Shown here: positions 20,082-29,058 of the stretch, in pieces | Position numbering within the stretch: position 1 is the first letter of the stretch | How the letters are laid out: every line of letters begins with the position of its first letter | Source: Cafeteria roenbergensis | Taxonomy: Eukaryota; Sar; Bigyra; Bicosoecida; Cafeteriaceae | Direction of reading: 5' to 3' | NCBI GenBank assembly: GCA_008330645.1 | Contig: VLTN01000012.1 | Span: forward strand, 310,001-374,000 | DNA: 64,000 nt | Position numbers and translations under genes: made by a program | The notes under the pieces: model-generated | The model's database searches: none | The model's input: only the letters and a program-made list of their open reading frames with translations | What the model was told of the DNA's origin: nothing

Positions 20082-21962
20082 ATGGCAGCAGCCACGGCCC
20101 GCCTTGCCCCGTCGGTCGAGTCGTGCGGCACAGCGGATGATGCGATGAGCACAGCCAAGGTGACACCGCGGCCATCCGCCGACATGCGGGAAGGCGGCAA
20201 CACGTCCACCACAAGCACGGAGCCGGTGGGTCGCGGCACCGCGAGCACGCCCGACGGCAGCAGCTCGACTACGGACGGCAGCCCCGCACTCCCGACGGCA
20301 GGCGCCGTGCGGATGCCTTGGCAGCCACAGTCGTCCTCGCAGTCATCGCCCGCCGCTCCTGCGGCCCCGCGCGCGGCGGCGTTCCACCCGCTGACGGGCC
20401 CCGCCAAGCCAGACACGATGCCACCTCCACAGCAACCCGTCGTCACGGCCAAGCCGCCGCTGCGGCAGCAGCACCCGCAGCACGCCCCATCCCCGAAGCC
20501 CGAGCAGGTCAGCCCTCGGTCCGCGCCGCGCGCCAGCCCGCAGCCGGTGCCCGGCCGCGCGCCAGCTCAGTCGTCCACCGGTGCCTTCGGGCTCGAGATG
20601 CTCCTGGCCGCAGCAGGAGAGGGCGCCTCCCGGTCCGCCGCAGGCCCGGGGGGGCGCGTGGGCTCCGCAGGAGGCGGCCGGGGAGCAGACTCCTTCGCGA
20701 CGGCCGGCGACGCCCCGCCTCGCGGAGTGAGCTCCACGGCCACCCCCTCCCCGATGACGGCACCCGGCAGCGCCGCGGGGATGGCCAGCCGCTTTGACCC
20801 GCGCCGTCCCGGCATCGTTGGAACTGCTGGCCTGCTCGGCGTGCGGCAGCCGGGCTGGTCAGTCCCTCGCGGCGTTCCTGGCGCACAGACCACCGACGAC
20901 CGCGGCACGCCGCAGCCGGCCATTCGTGGCGTCAGCTCTGGCAGCGCGCCGATGCACCGAAGCGGCTCCATTGTTCGGCCGACCGTTGCGCCGCCCGCCA
21001 TGGACGCCTTCTCGGGCTGGAGAGGACTGGCTCCCGATGCGCCGCAGCCACTGCCCTGGGCCGACCTGGGCGCCGGTGTGTCTGCGGCCTGCGCTGTGGT
21101 GATTCGCTCCCGCGACGGCGGCCAGCGCATCGTCCCCGAGGCCCAGTTTGTCGAGGCATACGGCGCGGCTGCGCTCTCCAAGCTGCGCTCCGCCGCGCGA
21201 GTGGCTGCCCCCGTGCCCCAAGGGGCGCACTTTGCGCGCGCCGTGGCCGGAGGAGCGCACAGGGACCGCGTTGGGGGTATGTCCGGGTCCTGGGACGGCT
21301 CGGCCGATCGCGGCCGCGGAGGGCTTGGCCCCATGCTTGGAGGGCTTGTTCCCGGCAGCATGGAGCAGGCTGGGGGCATGACCGCAGGCGCAGTGGCGGC
21401 GAGCAGCGCAGCAGCAGCTGCAGCAGCTGGCGCTGGTGCGGGCAGGGGAGGCAGAGCGTGGAGCCGCCGTGGCGGACCGGCTCGCGCCGCAGGGAGGAGC
21501 GGTGGTAGAGCCCTTGCCGGCGCAGGGGACGAGGGGGACTACTCCGACGACAGTCCCGCAGCAACGAGCGGAGCCTCTGCCGAGGGCAGCGGCGGAGCCC
21601 GGGGGCGCGACGCCCCGGCCCGGCGCGGGCGCAGACCCAAGCGTGCCCGCAGCGTGGACGGCGAGGGCGCCGATGATGCCGATCCCCCCGAGGAACCCGA
21701 GGACGCGTCGGGCGGGCGCACCCCCACTGGGTCCCGCGCCAGCTCCCGGGCACGCACCGGTGAGTACATCACGTCTCGGTTTCGCGGCGTGTACGGCCGC
21801 AGCAGTGCCAAGGCCAACGGCGTCCGCTGGGCGGCCCACGCCAGCGACGGGAAGCGCAAGGTCCACCTCGGGTACTTCAACACGGAGGAGGACGCTGCCA
21901 AGGCGTACGATGAGGCCGTGCGCCGCTTCAAGGGGCCGAACGCCATCACCAACTTCGCGTGA
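20082..21962 (+). CDS. AP2/ERF-domain transcription factor
   Basis: 626 aa, one exon. The only folded part is the very C-terminus: SRFRGVYGRSSAKANGVRWA, then HLGYFNTEEDAAKAYDEAVR and a final FKGPNAITNF. This is a complete AP2 DNA-binding domain with the YRG-like and AYD elements. The ~560 residues before it are Ala/Pro/Gly/Ser-rich and disordered, with a basic stretch (ARRGRRPKRARS, a possible nuclear signal) and an acidic stretch ahead of the domain. AP2 domains occur in plants, apicomplexans and several protist groups. The ATG at 20082 is the first Met after a long leader; further upstream in the same frame the translation is not protein-like. Confidence 0.85.
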   Translation: MAAATARLAPSVESCGTADDAMSTAKVTPRPSADMREGGNTSTTSTEPVGRGTASTPDGSSSTTDGSPALPTAGAVRMPWQPQSSSQSSPAAPAAPRAAAFHPLTGPAKPDTMPPPQQPVVTAKPPLRQQHPQHAPSPKPEQVSPRSAPRASPQPVPGRAPAQSSTGAFGLEMLLAAAGEGASRSAAGPGGRVGSAGGGRGADSFATAGDAPPRGVSSTATPSPMTAPGSAAGMASRFDPRRPGIVGTAGLLGVRQPGWSVPRGVPGAQTTDDRGTPQPAIRGVSSGSAPMHRSGSIVRPTVAPPAMDAFSGWRGLAPDAPQPLPWADLGAGVSAACAVVIRSRDGGQRIVPEAQFVEAYGAAALSKLRSAARVAAPVPQGAHFARAVAGGAHRDRVGGMSGSWDGSADRGRGGLGPMLGGLVPGSMEQAGGMTAGAVAASSAAAAAAAGAGAGRGGRAWSRRGGPARAAGRSGGRALAGAGDEGDYSDDSPAATSGASAEGSGGARGRDAPARRGRRPKRARSVDGEGADDADPPEEPEDASGGRTPTGSRASSRARTGEYITSRFRGVYGRSSAKANGVRWAAHASDGKRKVHLGYFNTEEDAAKAYDEAVRRFKGPNAITNFA

Positions 21963-22376
21963 TGGGGCCGGCGCGCCAGTCTATAGCGTTCAGCGCGCGG
22001 CCGGCCCGAGCGACCGCTGCTTCTGGGTCGATTCTTCGTGAGAGGGCCATCGATGTGCCACCTCGTTGCTTCCAGGTGGAAAATAACGCCAGGGACTGCT
22101 GAGAGCGCGTGAAGGCTCTCAAGCCACATGCGCCAATATGAGACAAAGCCAGCAGCGCAGCTTTGCATTGCGGGCCGCGCATTCGCAGTCAGCCCGGCTC
22201 AATCGCTTCGGTTTGCTGCAGCTGGGCCTGTCACGAACGCGCCTTTGCTTGCCGGCGCACACTGCCCACTCTCGCTCTCGCGACACCAGCCTGACATTGG
22301 GCGACGCGAAGCGCGAGCCCTGGCTCACACGAGCACCAGGCAGGCGCGCTGCCCGGAACAGGCGCCGCCAGGCCCC
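21963..22376. other. Gene-free 3'-3' spacer
   Basis: 414 bp between convergent genes, locally less GC-rich than the surroundings. I see no RNA gene or repeat. Confidence 0.4.
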
Positions 22377-24563
22377 TCACCCGTCAAGCACAGGGCGCAG
22401 CAGCGCAGCCTCCTTTGCCGCAGCGATCCGCAGGCTGGCCAGCAGCGCGATGTCTGCCGCGATGGCCCCGCAAAGGCCCTTGCCGATGACATGCAGAGCC
22501 GCAATGACGCGCCGGCGGCGGCCCGCGGACTCCATCAGCCGCGCGGCTCGGAGGCACCAGTCTCTGAGCGCGGGCTCCGCGGCCCATTCCGCGGTGGATC
22601 GCGCGAGCTCCCAGCCGGTGCCGTCCCCTGCTTCCTCCGGCGCTGCAGCGGCCGCTCTGGCAGGACTGCCTGGTGTGGGGGAAGCGCCTTCCCCAGCGGC
22701 GGCAGAGGCGGCTGCCTGAATGGCGGCCTCGTCGCGCAGGCAGAGGCGTGGACCCTGCCGCTCGCAGCCCGCAGTCGCCCCAGCGACTGCCGCCTCGAGC
22801 CACATGCCCAGCCCCTCCGTCGCCGCCGCAGCAGCGCGCACTGCCCTGGCGTACGCGACGACCTGTCCGGACGGCGCGCTCGCTTGCCACGCTGCGGCCA
22901 CCGCCGACGCTGCCACCGCAGCTGTCGCCCGGACCACATCGCTCAAGCCGCGAAACGCCATGCCCGCGACGGACGCGTCGCTCTGTTGCTTGGCGGTGCC
23001 AGACGCCGCCGTGGCTCCACCGGCGGAGCCACGGCGGCTCCCGCTCGCTGCGCGGCCCGCTGCGCCGCCTCCCTCCGCACGGACAGCCGGTGACCCGCTG
23101 CGCGGTGCCGCCTCGGGAGCGGTGCCCCCCGCCGGCCGTGACTCCGCCTTGGCGTTTTCTGGGTCCCATGCGGCGGTCTCTAGGGCGGAGGCGGTCCCTG
23201 CGGCCAAGCCCGCCGCCAGCATGGCAGCCGCCCCTGCCGCCTCCGCAGCGCCACCCCCACTCACACCCAAGGCCGGTGCTGGGCGGAACGCCCTCGCCGT
23301 CGCCTCTGCGCCAAGCACCAGCGACGCCGCCCTCATTCGCTTCAGCCACCGGCGGTGCCTAACTGCCTCGCGGCCCTCGGACCGTGCGCTGCCTCCTGCC
23401 CTCCCCCCGCTGCTCCCCTCCCCCGGTCCCTGTCCTTCCCACGCCTCACCACCCCCCGCCGTGCCGGCCTCCTCCCGCTCCCCCTCCTCCGCCTCCTCCT
23501 CAGAGTCCTGCTCGGCGTCCGACACTTCCCCGTCGCTCTCGCTGTCCGAGAAGCCGGCGCCAGATTCGCCCGTCGCTGTTGACCCTCTGCTTCGGCCTCG
23601 CTCCCGCCGGGCTGGCGCCTTGGGCAGGCGCCGCGGCCTGCTCGTCGGAACGGCACCCCAGCGTGTATCGGCCGCTGCGTCAGCGTCCGCGCAGCTGGCG
23701 ACAAGCGGGCGCACAACGGACTTGTCCGCCTTGCACAGGGCGGCATGCGATGCAAGCGCGGCGTCTGCGAAGGCCGTCAGCGCCGCGTCGAGCTGCTCCG
23801 TCGTGGCGCTCGAGAGCGGACACAGCGCCGGCGCCAGGCGCCGGGCTGCCCGTGCGATGCGCCGCAGCGCAACCGTTTTGGCAGGGACGTTGAGAAGCGG
23901 GGCACCGCCAGCGGGCGCCCAAGCGTCCGGGGTCACCAGCAGCGAGCCGCCACCAAGCAGGCAGCCCGGGGCAACCGTGGTTCGCGCTGCGCACTGCAGC
24001 CTGTGCACCGGCCCCAGCACAGGGGCAAGCGGAGCAGGAGGGGCGGCCAGCGCCCGAAAGGCCGCCGCCCGCGCGCCGTGCTCGCTGCCCGCAAGCGCAA
24101 GGGCCATAGGTGCTCGTCGGAGCGGAGACACGTGCGCGGAAACGTCGACAAGCCGCCGAGTAGACGTCCACACGCACTGTGCAGCGCCGCCAGTCCCGAG
24201 CACGTCGACCGCGGGAGCATGCCGGCCGGGCTCTGAAGCGTGGGGGCTCCAGTCTCCGCCGTGAAGCGCCAGGTTGACCTGCGCGTAGCGGCGGCCGTAG
24301 CAATCCACGAGGCGCTCCAGAAGCTCCTGGGCTCCCTCCTGCTCCGCCACGAGGGCAGACCCGGAAGCGCCCTGCAGCAGCGACGCGACGTTGCGGTACA
24401 AGTTCGCCGCGGCGTCGGCCATGGCCGTGTCTGACGCGCCGAGCGCTCCAACGCCGGCCTCCAGCAGCTTGTCCGTGGCCGCCTCCTCATCGGCACGCAC
24501 TGCACGGCGCGCCAGCACCAGCGCCTCGCGAATCAGCTCCAGCGACGTGGCGCGGTCGCCCAT
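22377..24563 (-). CDS. Unrecognised protein, possibly spartin/senescence-domain-like
   Basis: 728 aa, single exon from ATG 24563. N-terminal ~90 residues are a helical bundle (SLELIREALVLARRAVRADE ... LVDCYGRRYAQVNLAL). The middle has a beta-like part (PGCLLGGGSLLVTPDAWAPA) and an acidic Ser-rich linker (FSDSESDGEVSDAEQDSEEE). The last ~320 residues are Ala/Gly-rich helices (LVLGAEATARAF, MAFRGLSDVVRATAAVAASA). The order small helical bundle, beta segment, Ala/Gly-rich helical domain recalls spartin/ERD7 proteins (MIT plus senescence domain), which bind lipids. The match is weak and could be compositional. The frame upstream to 24803 lacks protein character. Confidence 0.6.
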   Translation of the reverse strand: MGDRATSLELIREALVLARRAVRADEEAATDKLLEAGVGALGASDTAMADAAANLYRNVASLLQGASGSALVAEQEGAQELLERLVDCYGRRYAQVNLALHGGDWSPHASEPGRHAPAVDVLGTGGAAQCVWTSTRRLVDVSAHVSPLRRAPMALALAGSEHGARAAAFRALAAPPAPLAPVLGPVHRLQCAARTTVAPGCLLGGGSLLVTPDAWAPAGGAPLLNVPAKTVALRRIARAARRLAPALCPLSSATTEQLDAALTAFADAALASHAALCKADKSVVRPLVASCADADAAADTRWGAVPTSRPRRLPKAPARRERGRSRGSTATGESGAGFSDSESDGEVSDAEQDSEEEAEEGEREEAGTAGGGEAWEGQGPGEGSSGGRAGGSARSEGREAVRHRRWLKRMRAASLVLGAEATARAFRPAPALGVSGGGAAEAAGAAAMLAAGLAAGTASALETAAWDPENAKAESRPAGGTAPEAAPRSGSPAVRAEGGGAAGRAASGSRRGSAGGATAASGTAKQQSDASVAGMAFRGLSDVVRATAAVAASAVAAAWQASAPSGQVVAYARAVRAAAAATEGLGMWLEAAVAGATAGCERQGPRLCLRDEAAIQAAASAAAGEGASPTPGSPARAAAAAPEEAGDGTGWELARSTAEWAAEPALRDWCLRAARLMESAGRRRRVIAALHVIGKGLCGAIAADIALLASLRIAAAKEAALLRPVLDG

Positions 24564-24630
24564 CGCCGCCCCGCGGCAGCCAAGCGGCAACCAGGTGGCC
24601 GCCCCGGCCGCGGTGAAAGGCTCGGTAGCA

Positions 24631-24638
24631 GGCAGAGC
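24631..24638 (+). promoter_or_regulatory. GGCAGAGC octamer upstream of the spartin-like gene
   Basis: An exact copy lies 68 bp upstream of the ATG at 24563, in a same-strand intergenic region of 261 bp. A near-copy TGCAGAGC is at 24739-24746. Confidence 0.45.
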
Positions 24639-24824
24639 GAGCCCGTCACTCCTTGCCGCCCCTCCCGCGCCCTCGGTGGGCCCCTGAGCGCGACCTCTCG
24701 TGCAGCCTCCGCGAAACGTGCCAGCGTGTGCCCGGCTTGCAGAGCGGACGAGCGGGGCTGGTGCAGCGCGAGACGAACACATTGCAAGTGGCGAGCAGGT
24801 CACTCAAACGACGGGCACGCTGTC

Positions 24825-27800
24825 TCAGGCCGCAGCCTCCAGGCCGGCCGTGACGTGCGTCCCGTCATACGCAGAAGCCTTATACGGCAGCTGGAGGCTA
24901 ACGCCGTCGCAGACCTGGCGGGTGCGCAGGTAGCGGCGGATCTGCCGGAACTCAAGCTTGGACACGTGCGCGGCGGCCTGGATGCGCAGGCAATGGTACA
25001 TCGCGAACAGCCCGGCGCCGCCCACGATGAGGAGCACGGAGAGCGCCAGGCTGGGGGCATAATCGAGCGCGGTGAGGACGCCCACGATTGCGCAGGACAC
25101 CACGAGCAACACGGTCCAAAACGCGGCGTGGGTCAGCTCGCGGCACCACAGCGTGGCCCTGCAGGCGCAGAAGCGCGAGCACAGGCTCACGCGGGGCGAC
25201 AGACTGGCAACGCTGTGCCCTGCCGGCAAGCCGCCCCCGCCGCCCCGCCGCAGCGCCCCGTCGCCCCCCTCGCCGTCGGAGTCGCCGTCGCTGTCGGCCA
25301 GCGCCCCGCTCCCAGCCCGCCGCGCGTCGGGCCCGCAGTCGATGGCCGACGTGTCGGGGCCCAGGGTCGCGCGCTGCCGAAGCAGGCCCGCCGCCTCCGC
25401 CTCTGCTGCTTCCGAATCGTCCGGCGCGCAGCAAGCGGCGCGATCGCCCTCCTCGTCCTCGTCGCCAGCCGTGGCCCCCTCGCGAGGCTTCTCGGTTGCA
25501 GCTCCGGCCGCCCCGCCAGCAGCAGCATTGCCGCCGCCGGCACCCCCGTCCCTGGACGCAGACTCCGTGACGGCACCGTCAGCGGCACCGTCAGCGCCGC
25601 CGCCCGGGCCGCCTCTGGCCCCGATGCCGTCTCGGACGCGAATGCCCTCCCCGACCTCCTCCAGGAGGCCCAGCCCGAACTCGTCCAGCAGCCACCCCAT
25701 GGACACCGCGTAGCGAACCTCGGGCGGAAGGATCAGCCGGTTCGACACCTGGTCCCGCTCCAGGAACAGCACGCCCACGCGCGCAAGTGCCAGCTGCGCT
25801 CTGGCGCTGAGCAGGTGGTCGGCCGGCGGCACCGCTGCCTCCGCGGCCGAAGGCAGGGGAGCGGCCGAGCCCGCTGGGGTCCCGCCGCCCGTGCGGTGGT
25901 TGCCGTGCATCGCCCTGCGCTGCAGCACCGAGTGCGCAGTCTGGTCCATGAGCGAGTCGTGCTCGCCAGTGCGCTCGCTCTCGGCCGGAGCGGCGCCGGC
26001 GTCCTCGCGGTGGCGGTCCGGGTTGTAGCACCAGCCGTCGTCGACGGACTCCTCGCCGTCGTCGTCGTGGGGCGGCGCGCCCGTGGAGGCCGGGCCCCCG
26101 GCACCCGACGGGGCGGCCGTGTGCGGCGGGGCGTCGCCGTGCTCCGACCCGGCCCGGACGGCGTCCACAACCTCGCCGCTGCTTGCGAGCCCGAAGAGGC
26201 GGTGGTGCTGCCTGCGGCCCACCGGGAAGGCGGCCGCAAATGCGAGCGAAATGGCCATGAAGAGGGCCGGAACGAAGAGCGTGAAGATCTTGAGGAGGAA
26301 GACGACAGTGGGCGGCTGCTCCGCCGCGTTGGCGGCGTAGCCTGCCGAGGAGAGGAAGGAGAGGACGAGGGAGGAGGCCGGGATGTCGATCCAGTGGGTG
26401 ACGACGGAGATGTACGTGAGGTGCTGGGCCTCGCGGCGGAGGCCCGTGAAGCGCGTGTCGTAGTCGATGGCCGTCTTGACGAGGGCGGCGATGAGGAACT
26501 CGCAACCTCCCTCCGTGAGGCCGGTGAAGAGCATGACAAAGGCGAAGCCAAGGACGTCGCCCTTGTCGAGGGTGAAGGTCGCGATCACGACAACGGGGAT
26601 GGACAGCGCAGTGCCGATCACGAAGACGAGGCGCTGGTCCATGTCCTCGATGGTCTGGCCGCACACCAGGCAGAGGTTGCGGTGCACGGACCGGAACCAG
26701 CTGTCCTTGGAGCCCGACGAGTCGGAGCCGCTGCTGCCCTGGTCGGAGGACCCCTGCGCCGACAGCCACAGCCAGTAGGGCGTGGAGACGGCGGCCGCGA
26801 AGAGTTCCAGGGCCAGAACGAGGCCCAGCCACCACTCGTAGTGGTCGGTCCGGAGGACGTACTCGCAATAAAAGGCGAAGAGCGACGCGGAGACGATGCG
26901 CGAGAGCGACAGCGCCATGAGCGACACGAGAAGGACGATGAGGAGGGTGTTGCGCATGGCCCAGTTCACGCCGGGCACGATGGGCAGGGCTGGGGGAGGA
27001 GCGGCTCCGACGGGGCCGCCCGGTCGCAGCGGCAGCAGGTGCGGCTGCAGCGAGAGGTCCACGGGCTTGCGCTCGCCGGCCTCCACGGTGTAGATGAAGA
27101 CACACTGCGAGCGCCACTCGGGCGCCAGGGCGTCCGGCACGTCCACGGGGGGCCCGCCTGGGCGAGGGATCTCCACCACGATGCGGTTCATGGCAGCCAC
27201 GGCCTCGGGCACCTCAAGCGCGGCCTCCAGCTCCCAGTCTCGGTTCCCGGCCGCCAGGAAGGCGTGGTCCACCTGCGGGGCGCCCGAGCTCGGATCGCCC
27301 GCGCCGTTGTCGGCGGCGCCCTCGTCGGCGGGCGGACCCAGCGCGTGCCCGGGGGGCGCGGCTGCTTCCTCGGCGCCCAGGGCGGCGGACGCGGCCGAAG
27401 TTGCGGCGTCAGGCACGCCCTGGGGAGCCGGGACAGCGGTTGGCCCGGCGCCGGGAGTGGCGCCTGCACCGCTGGAAGTGGAGGCAGGGTGGCGCTGGCC
27501 AGCCGAGGAGAGCGACGACCTACCGTCGTCGTCAAGCCGGTCAACAAAGTCCTCGTCCTCGTCCTCATCCCCGTCCTCCGCTCCCTCCCTTCCTCCGTGA
27601 GCCACGCTCTCCCGGACCACCTGGGCAGGCAAAGCCTCGCTCGCGGGGCCAGCCCCTGGACGCGAGGCGGCACCTCCCGCCCCGGCTCCGGCCACGCCCC
27701 CCGCCCCCGCCCCCGCCCTCAGCCCATCGGTGTCCGCGCTGCTGCCGTGCCCCGCGGCCGTGTGCGCGAGCGGGAGCGCCGGTGCCCCCCCTACCACGCC

Positions 27801-28760
27801 CGCGACGGTGCCTCCGTTTGCTCTGGCGGACATCGCGGCCGAGGGCGCCGCCACCCCGCTGGTGATGGCGAGCTTGGCTGCCTGCTGCATGTGCTCGTCC
27901 GTCTCCGCCTCCTCCGACGCCTCGCCGGCAGAGCCCAGAAGGATGCAGTCGCACCACGAGGACGCCGGGCTGTGGCGGGGCAGGCGCACGGGCTTCTCGC
28001 GCAGCGCGCCGAGCGAGCCGAACCACCAGGCCCGGTTGTGCCGCTCCGCCCTCGCCTCCTTGAGCGACAGGGCCTTGCCCGTGATCTCCTCCTCGGTCAC
28101 GCTCGACGACGTGAAGATTGCCAGCGTGATGAAGAGGACGACGATGAGCACCCCGGTGAAGAGCGCGAAGGCCGGGAAGGAGAGCATGTGGTCCTCGGCC
28201 TCGAAGATGGACATGATGCCGGGCGTCAGCACGCCGGCCATCATGCCGAAGCACGCAGCGGCGTGCTTCCAGCCGAACACCTCCCCGGGCTCGTCGTACG
28301 AGTCCGACAGTTCGGCGCCCAGGGCGTTGTACGACAGGGAGAGGGGCATCATGTTGTAGATCATCGAGATGCCGCCATAGTACACCGCGGCGCCCGCCGG
28401 CGTCAGCTTGGGCGGCGAGTACAGGAAGAAGAACAGCATCGCGACGAGGGGCGACAGGAGGATGAAAAAGGGCCGCCGACGACCACGCAGGCAGCGGGGA
28501 AAGAGCACAAACGAGTTGTCCACGATCCAGCCGGTCACGGGATACGCGAACAGGTCCATCGAGCGCACCACGGCGTTCACCAGAGCAAAAAGCTGGGGCG
28601 ACATGCCCACGTCGTCCACGTAAAACTTGGTCTGGTACGTGTGGTGGAACAGCATCGCCGCCGCCAGCGCAAACGCTGGCAAGGCGAACACGATTTTCCC
28701 CACCAGGCTGATGCCCTTTGCCTTGTGCTTGCGCACCTTGCGGCCGGGTGCCTCGCCCAT
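24825..28760 (-). CDS. Very large GPH-type (MFS_2) sugar:cation symporter-like membrane protein
   Basis: 1311 aa, one exon from ATG 28760. The N-terminal lobe has the GPH/MelB signatures: FYVDDVGMSPQLFALVNAVV, RSMDLFAYPVTGWIVDNS (the RxxDxxxxPxxGxxxD pattern) and GRRRPFFILLSPLV, followed by helices to ~residue 250. A ~300-residue disordered, acidic loop follows instead of the usual short central loop. The C-terminal lobe (WAMRNTLLIVLLVSLMALSL, AFVMLFTGLTEGGCEFLIAA, KIFTLFVPALFMAISLAFAA) follows, then a second ~350-residue low-complexity insert. Two more helices end the protein (FWTVLLVVSCAIVGVLTALD, LALSVLLIVGGAGLFAMY). Family members carry sugars or other small solutes with H+ or Na+. Substrate cannot be told from sequence; the inserts make it more than twice the usual ~450-500 aa. 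Confidence 0.85.
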   Translation of the reverse strand: MGEAPGRKVRKHKAKGISLVGKIVFALPAFALAAAMLFHHTYQTKFYVDDVGMSPQLFALVNAVVRSMDLFAYPVTGWIVDNSFVLFPRCLRGRRRPFFILLSPLVAMLFFFLYSPPKLTPAGAAVYYGGISMIYNMMPLSLSYNALGAELSDSYDEPGEVFGWKHAAACFGMMAGVLTPGIMSIFEAEDHMLSFPAFALFTGVLIVVLFITLAIFTSSSVTEEEITGKALSLKEARAERHNRAWWFGSLGALREKPVRLPRHSPASSWCDCILLGSAGEASEEAETDEHMQQAAKLAITSGVAAPSAAMSARANGGTVAGVVGGAPALPLAHTAAGHGSSADTDGLRAGAGAGGVAGAGAGGAASRPGAGPASEALPAQVVRESVAHGGREGAEDGDEDEDEDFVDRLDDDGRSSLSSAGQRHPASTSSGAGATPGAGPTAVPAPQGVPDAATSAASAALGAEEAAAPPGHALGPPADEGAADNGAGDPSSGAPQVDHAFLAAGNRDWELEAALEVPEAVAAMNRIVVEIPRPGGPPVDVPDALAPEWRSQCVFIYTVEAGERKPVDLSLQPHLLPLRPGGPVGAAPPPALPIVPGVNWAMRNTLLIVLLVSLMALSLSRIVSASLFAFYCEYVLRTDHYEWWLGLVLALELFAAAVSTPYWLWLSAQGSSDQGSSGSDSSGSKDSWFRSVHRNLCLVCGQTIEDMDQRLVFVIGTALSIPVVVIATFTLDKGDVLGFAFVMLFTGLTEGGCEFLIAALVKTAIDYDTRFTGLRREAQHLTYISVVTHWIDIPASSLVLSFLSSAGYAANAAEQPPTVVFLLKIFTLFVPALFMAISLAFAAAFPVGRRQHHRLFGLASSGEVVDAVRAGSEHGDAPPHTAAPSGAGGPASTGAPPHDDDGEESVDDGWCYNPDRHREDAGAAPAESERTGEHDSLMDQTAHSVLQRRAMHGNHRTGGGTPAGSAAPLPSAAEAAVPPADHLLSARAQLALARVGVLFLERDQVSNRLILPPEVRYAVSMGWLLDEFGLGLLEEVGEGIRVRDGIGARGGPGGGADGAADGAVTESASRDGGAGGGNAAAGGAAGAATEKPREGATAGDEDEEGDRAACCAPDDSEAAEAEAAGLLRQRATLGPDTSAIDCGPDARRAGSGALADSDGDSDGEGGDGALRRGGGGGLPAGHSVASLSPRVSLCSRFCACRATLWCRELTHAAFWTVLLVVSCAIVGVLTALDYAPSLALSVLLIVGGAGLFAMYHCLRIQAAAHVSKLEFRQIRRYLRTRQVCDGVSLQLPYKASAYDGTHVTAGLEAAA

Positions 28761-29058
28761 CCTTCCGCTCGCTGGGGCGGGGAGCGGCGCTGGGGCGGGC
28801 GCCCTCGGCAGCGTGCTCGCCGGCGTTGCGGCTCCGCTCGCTGGGCGGGAGCTGGGGGCTCTGCTCGGGGCAGCGGGCAGAGCCGCCCCGCGGGCAGAGC
28901 CGTGGCTGCGATGATGTCCCCGGTCCCGGCTGCGACAGCGGCTGACCCGTGGCCCGCGCTGCCCAGCGCCACACTCGCGCGAGGCAAGGCGCTCGCCGTG
29001 CCCCGCCGGCGCCTGACCGGACCCGCGTCTCCCTCCGCCGAGCCAAGGCTCGCCTGCA
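28761..29058. promoter_or_regulatory. Shared promoter region, GPH symporter / chorismate synthase
   Basis: 298 bp between divergent starts. It has two exact GGCAGAGC copies, 28876-28883 and 28893-28900, in the same orientation 17 bp apart. Confidence 0.55.

Noticed and set aside
22010-22060. B-box-like sequence suggesting a tRNA gene
   Set aside because: No matching A box or cloverleaf could be drawn.
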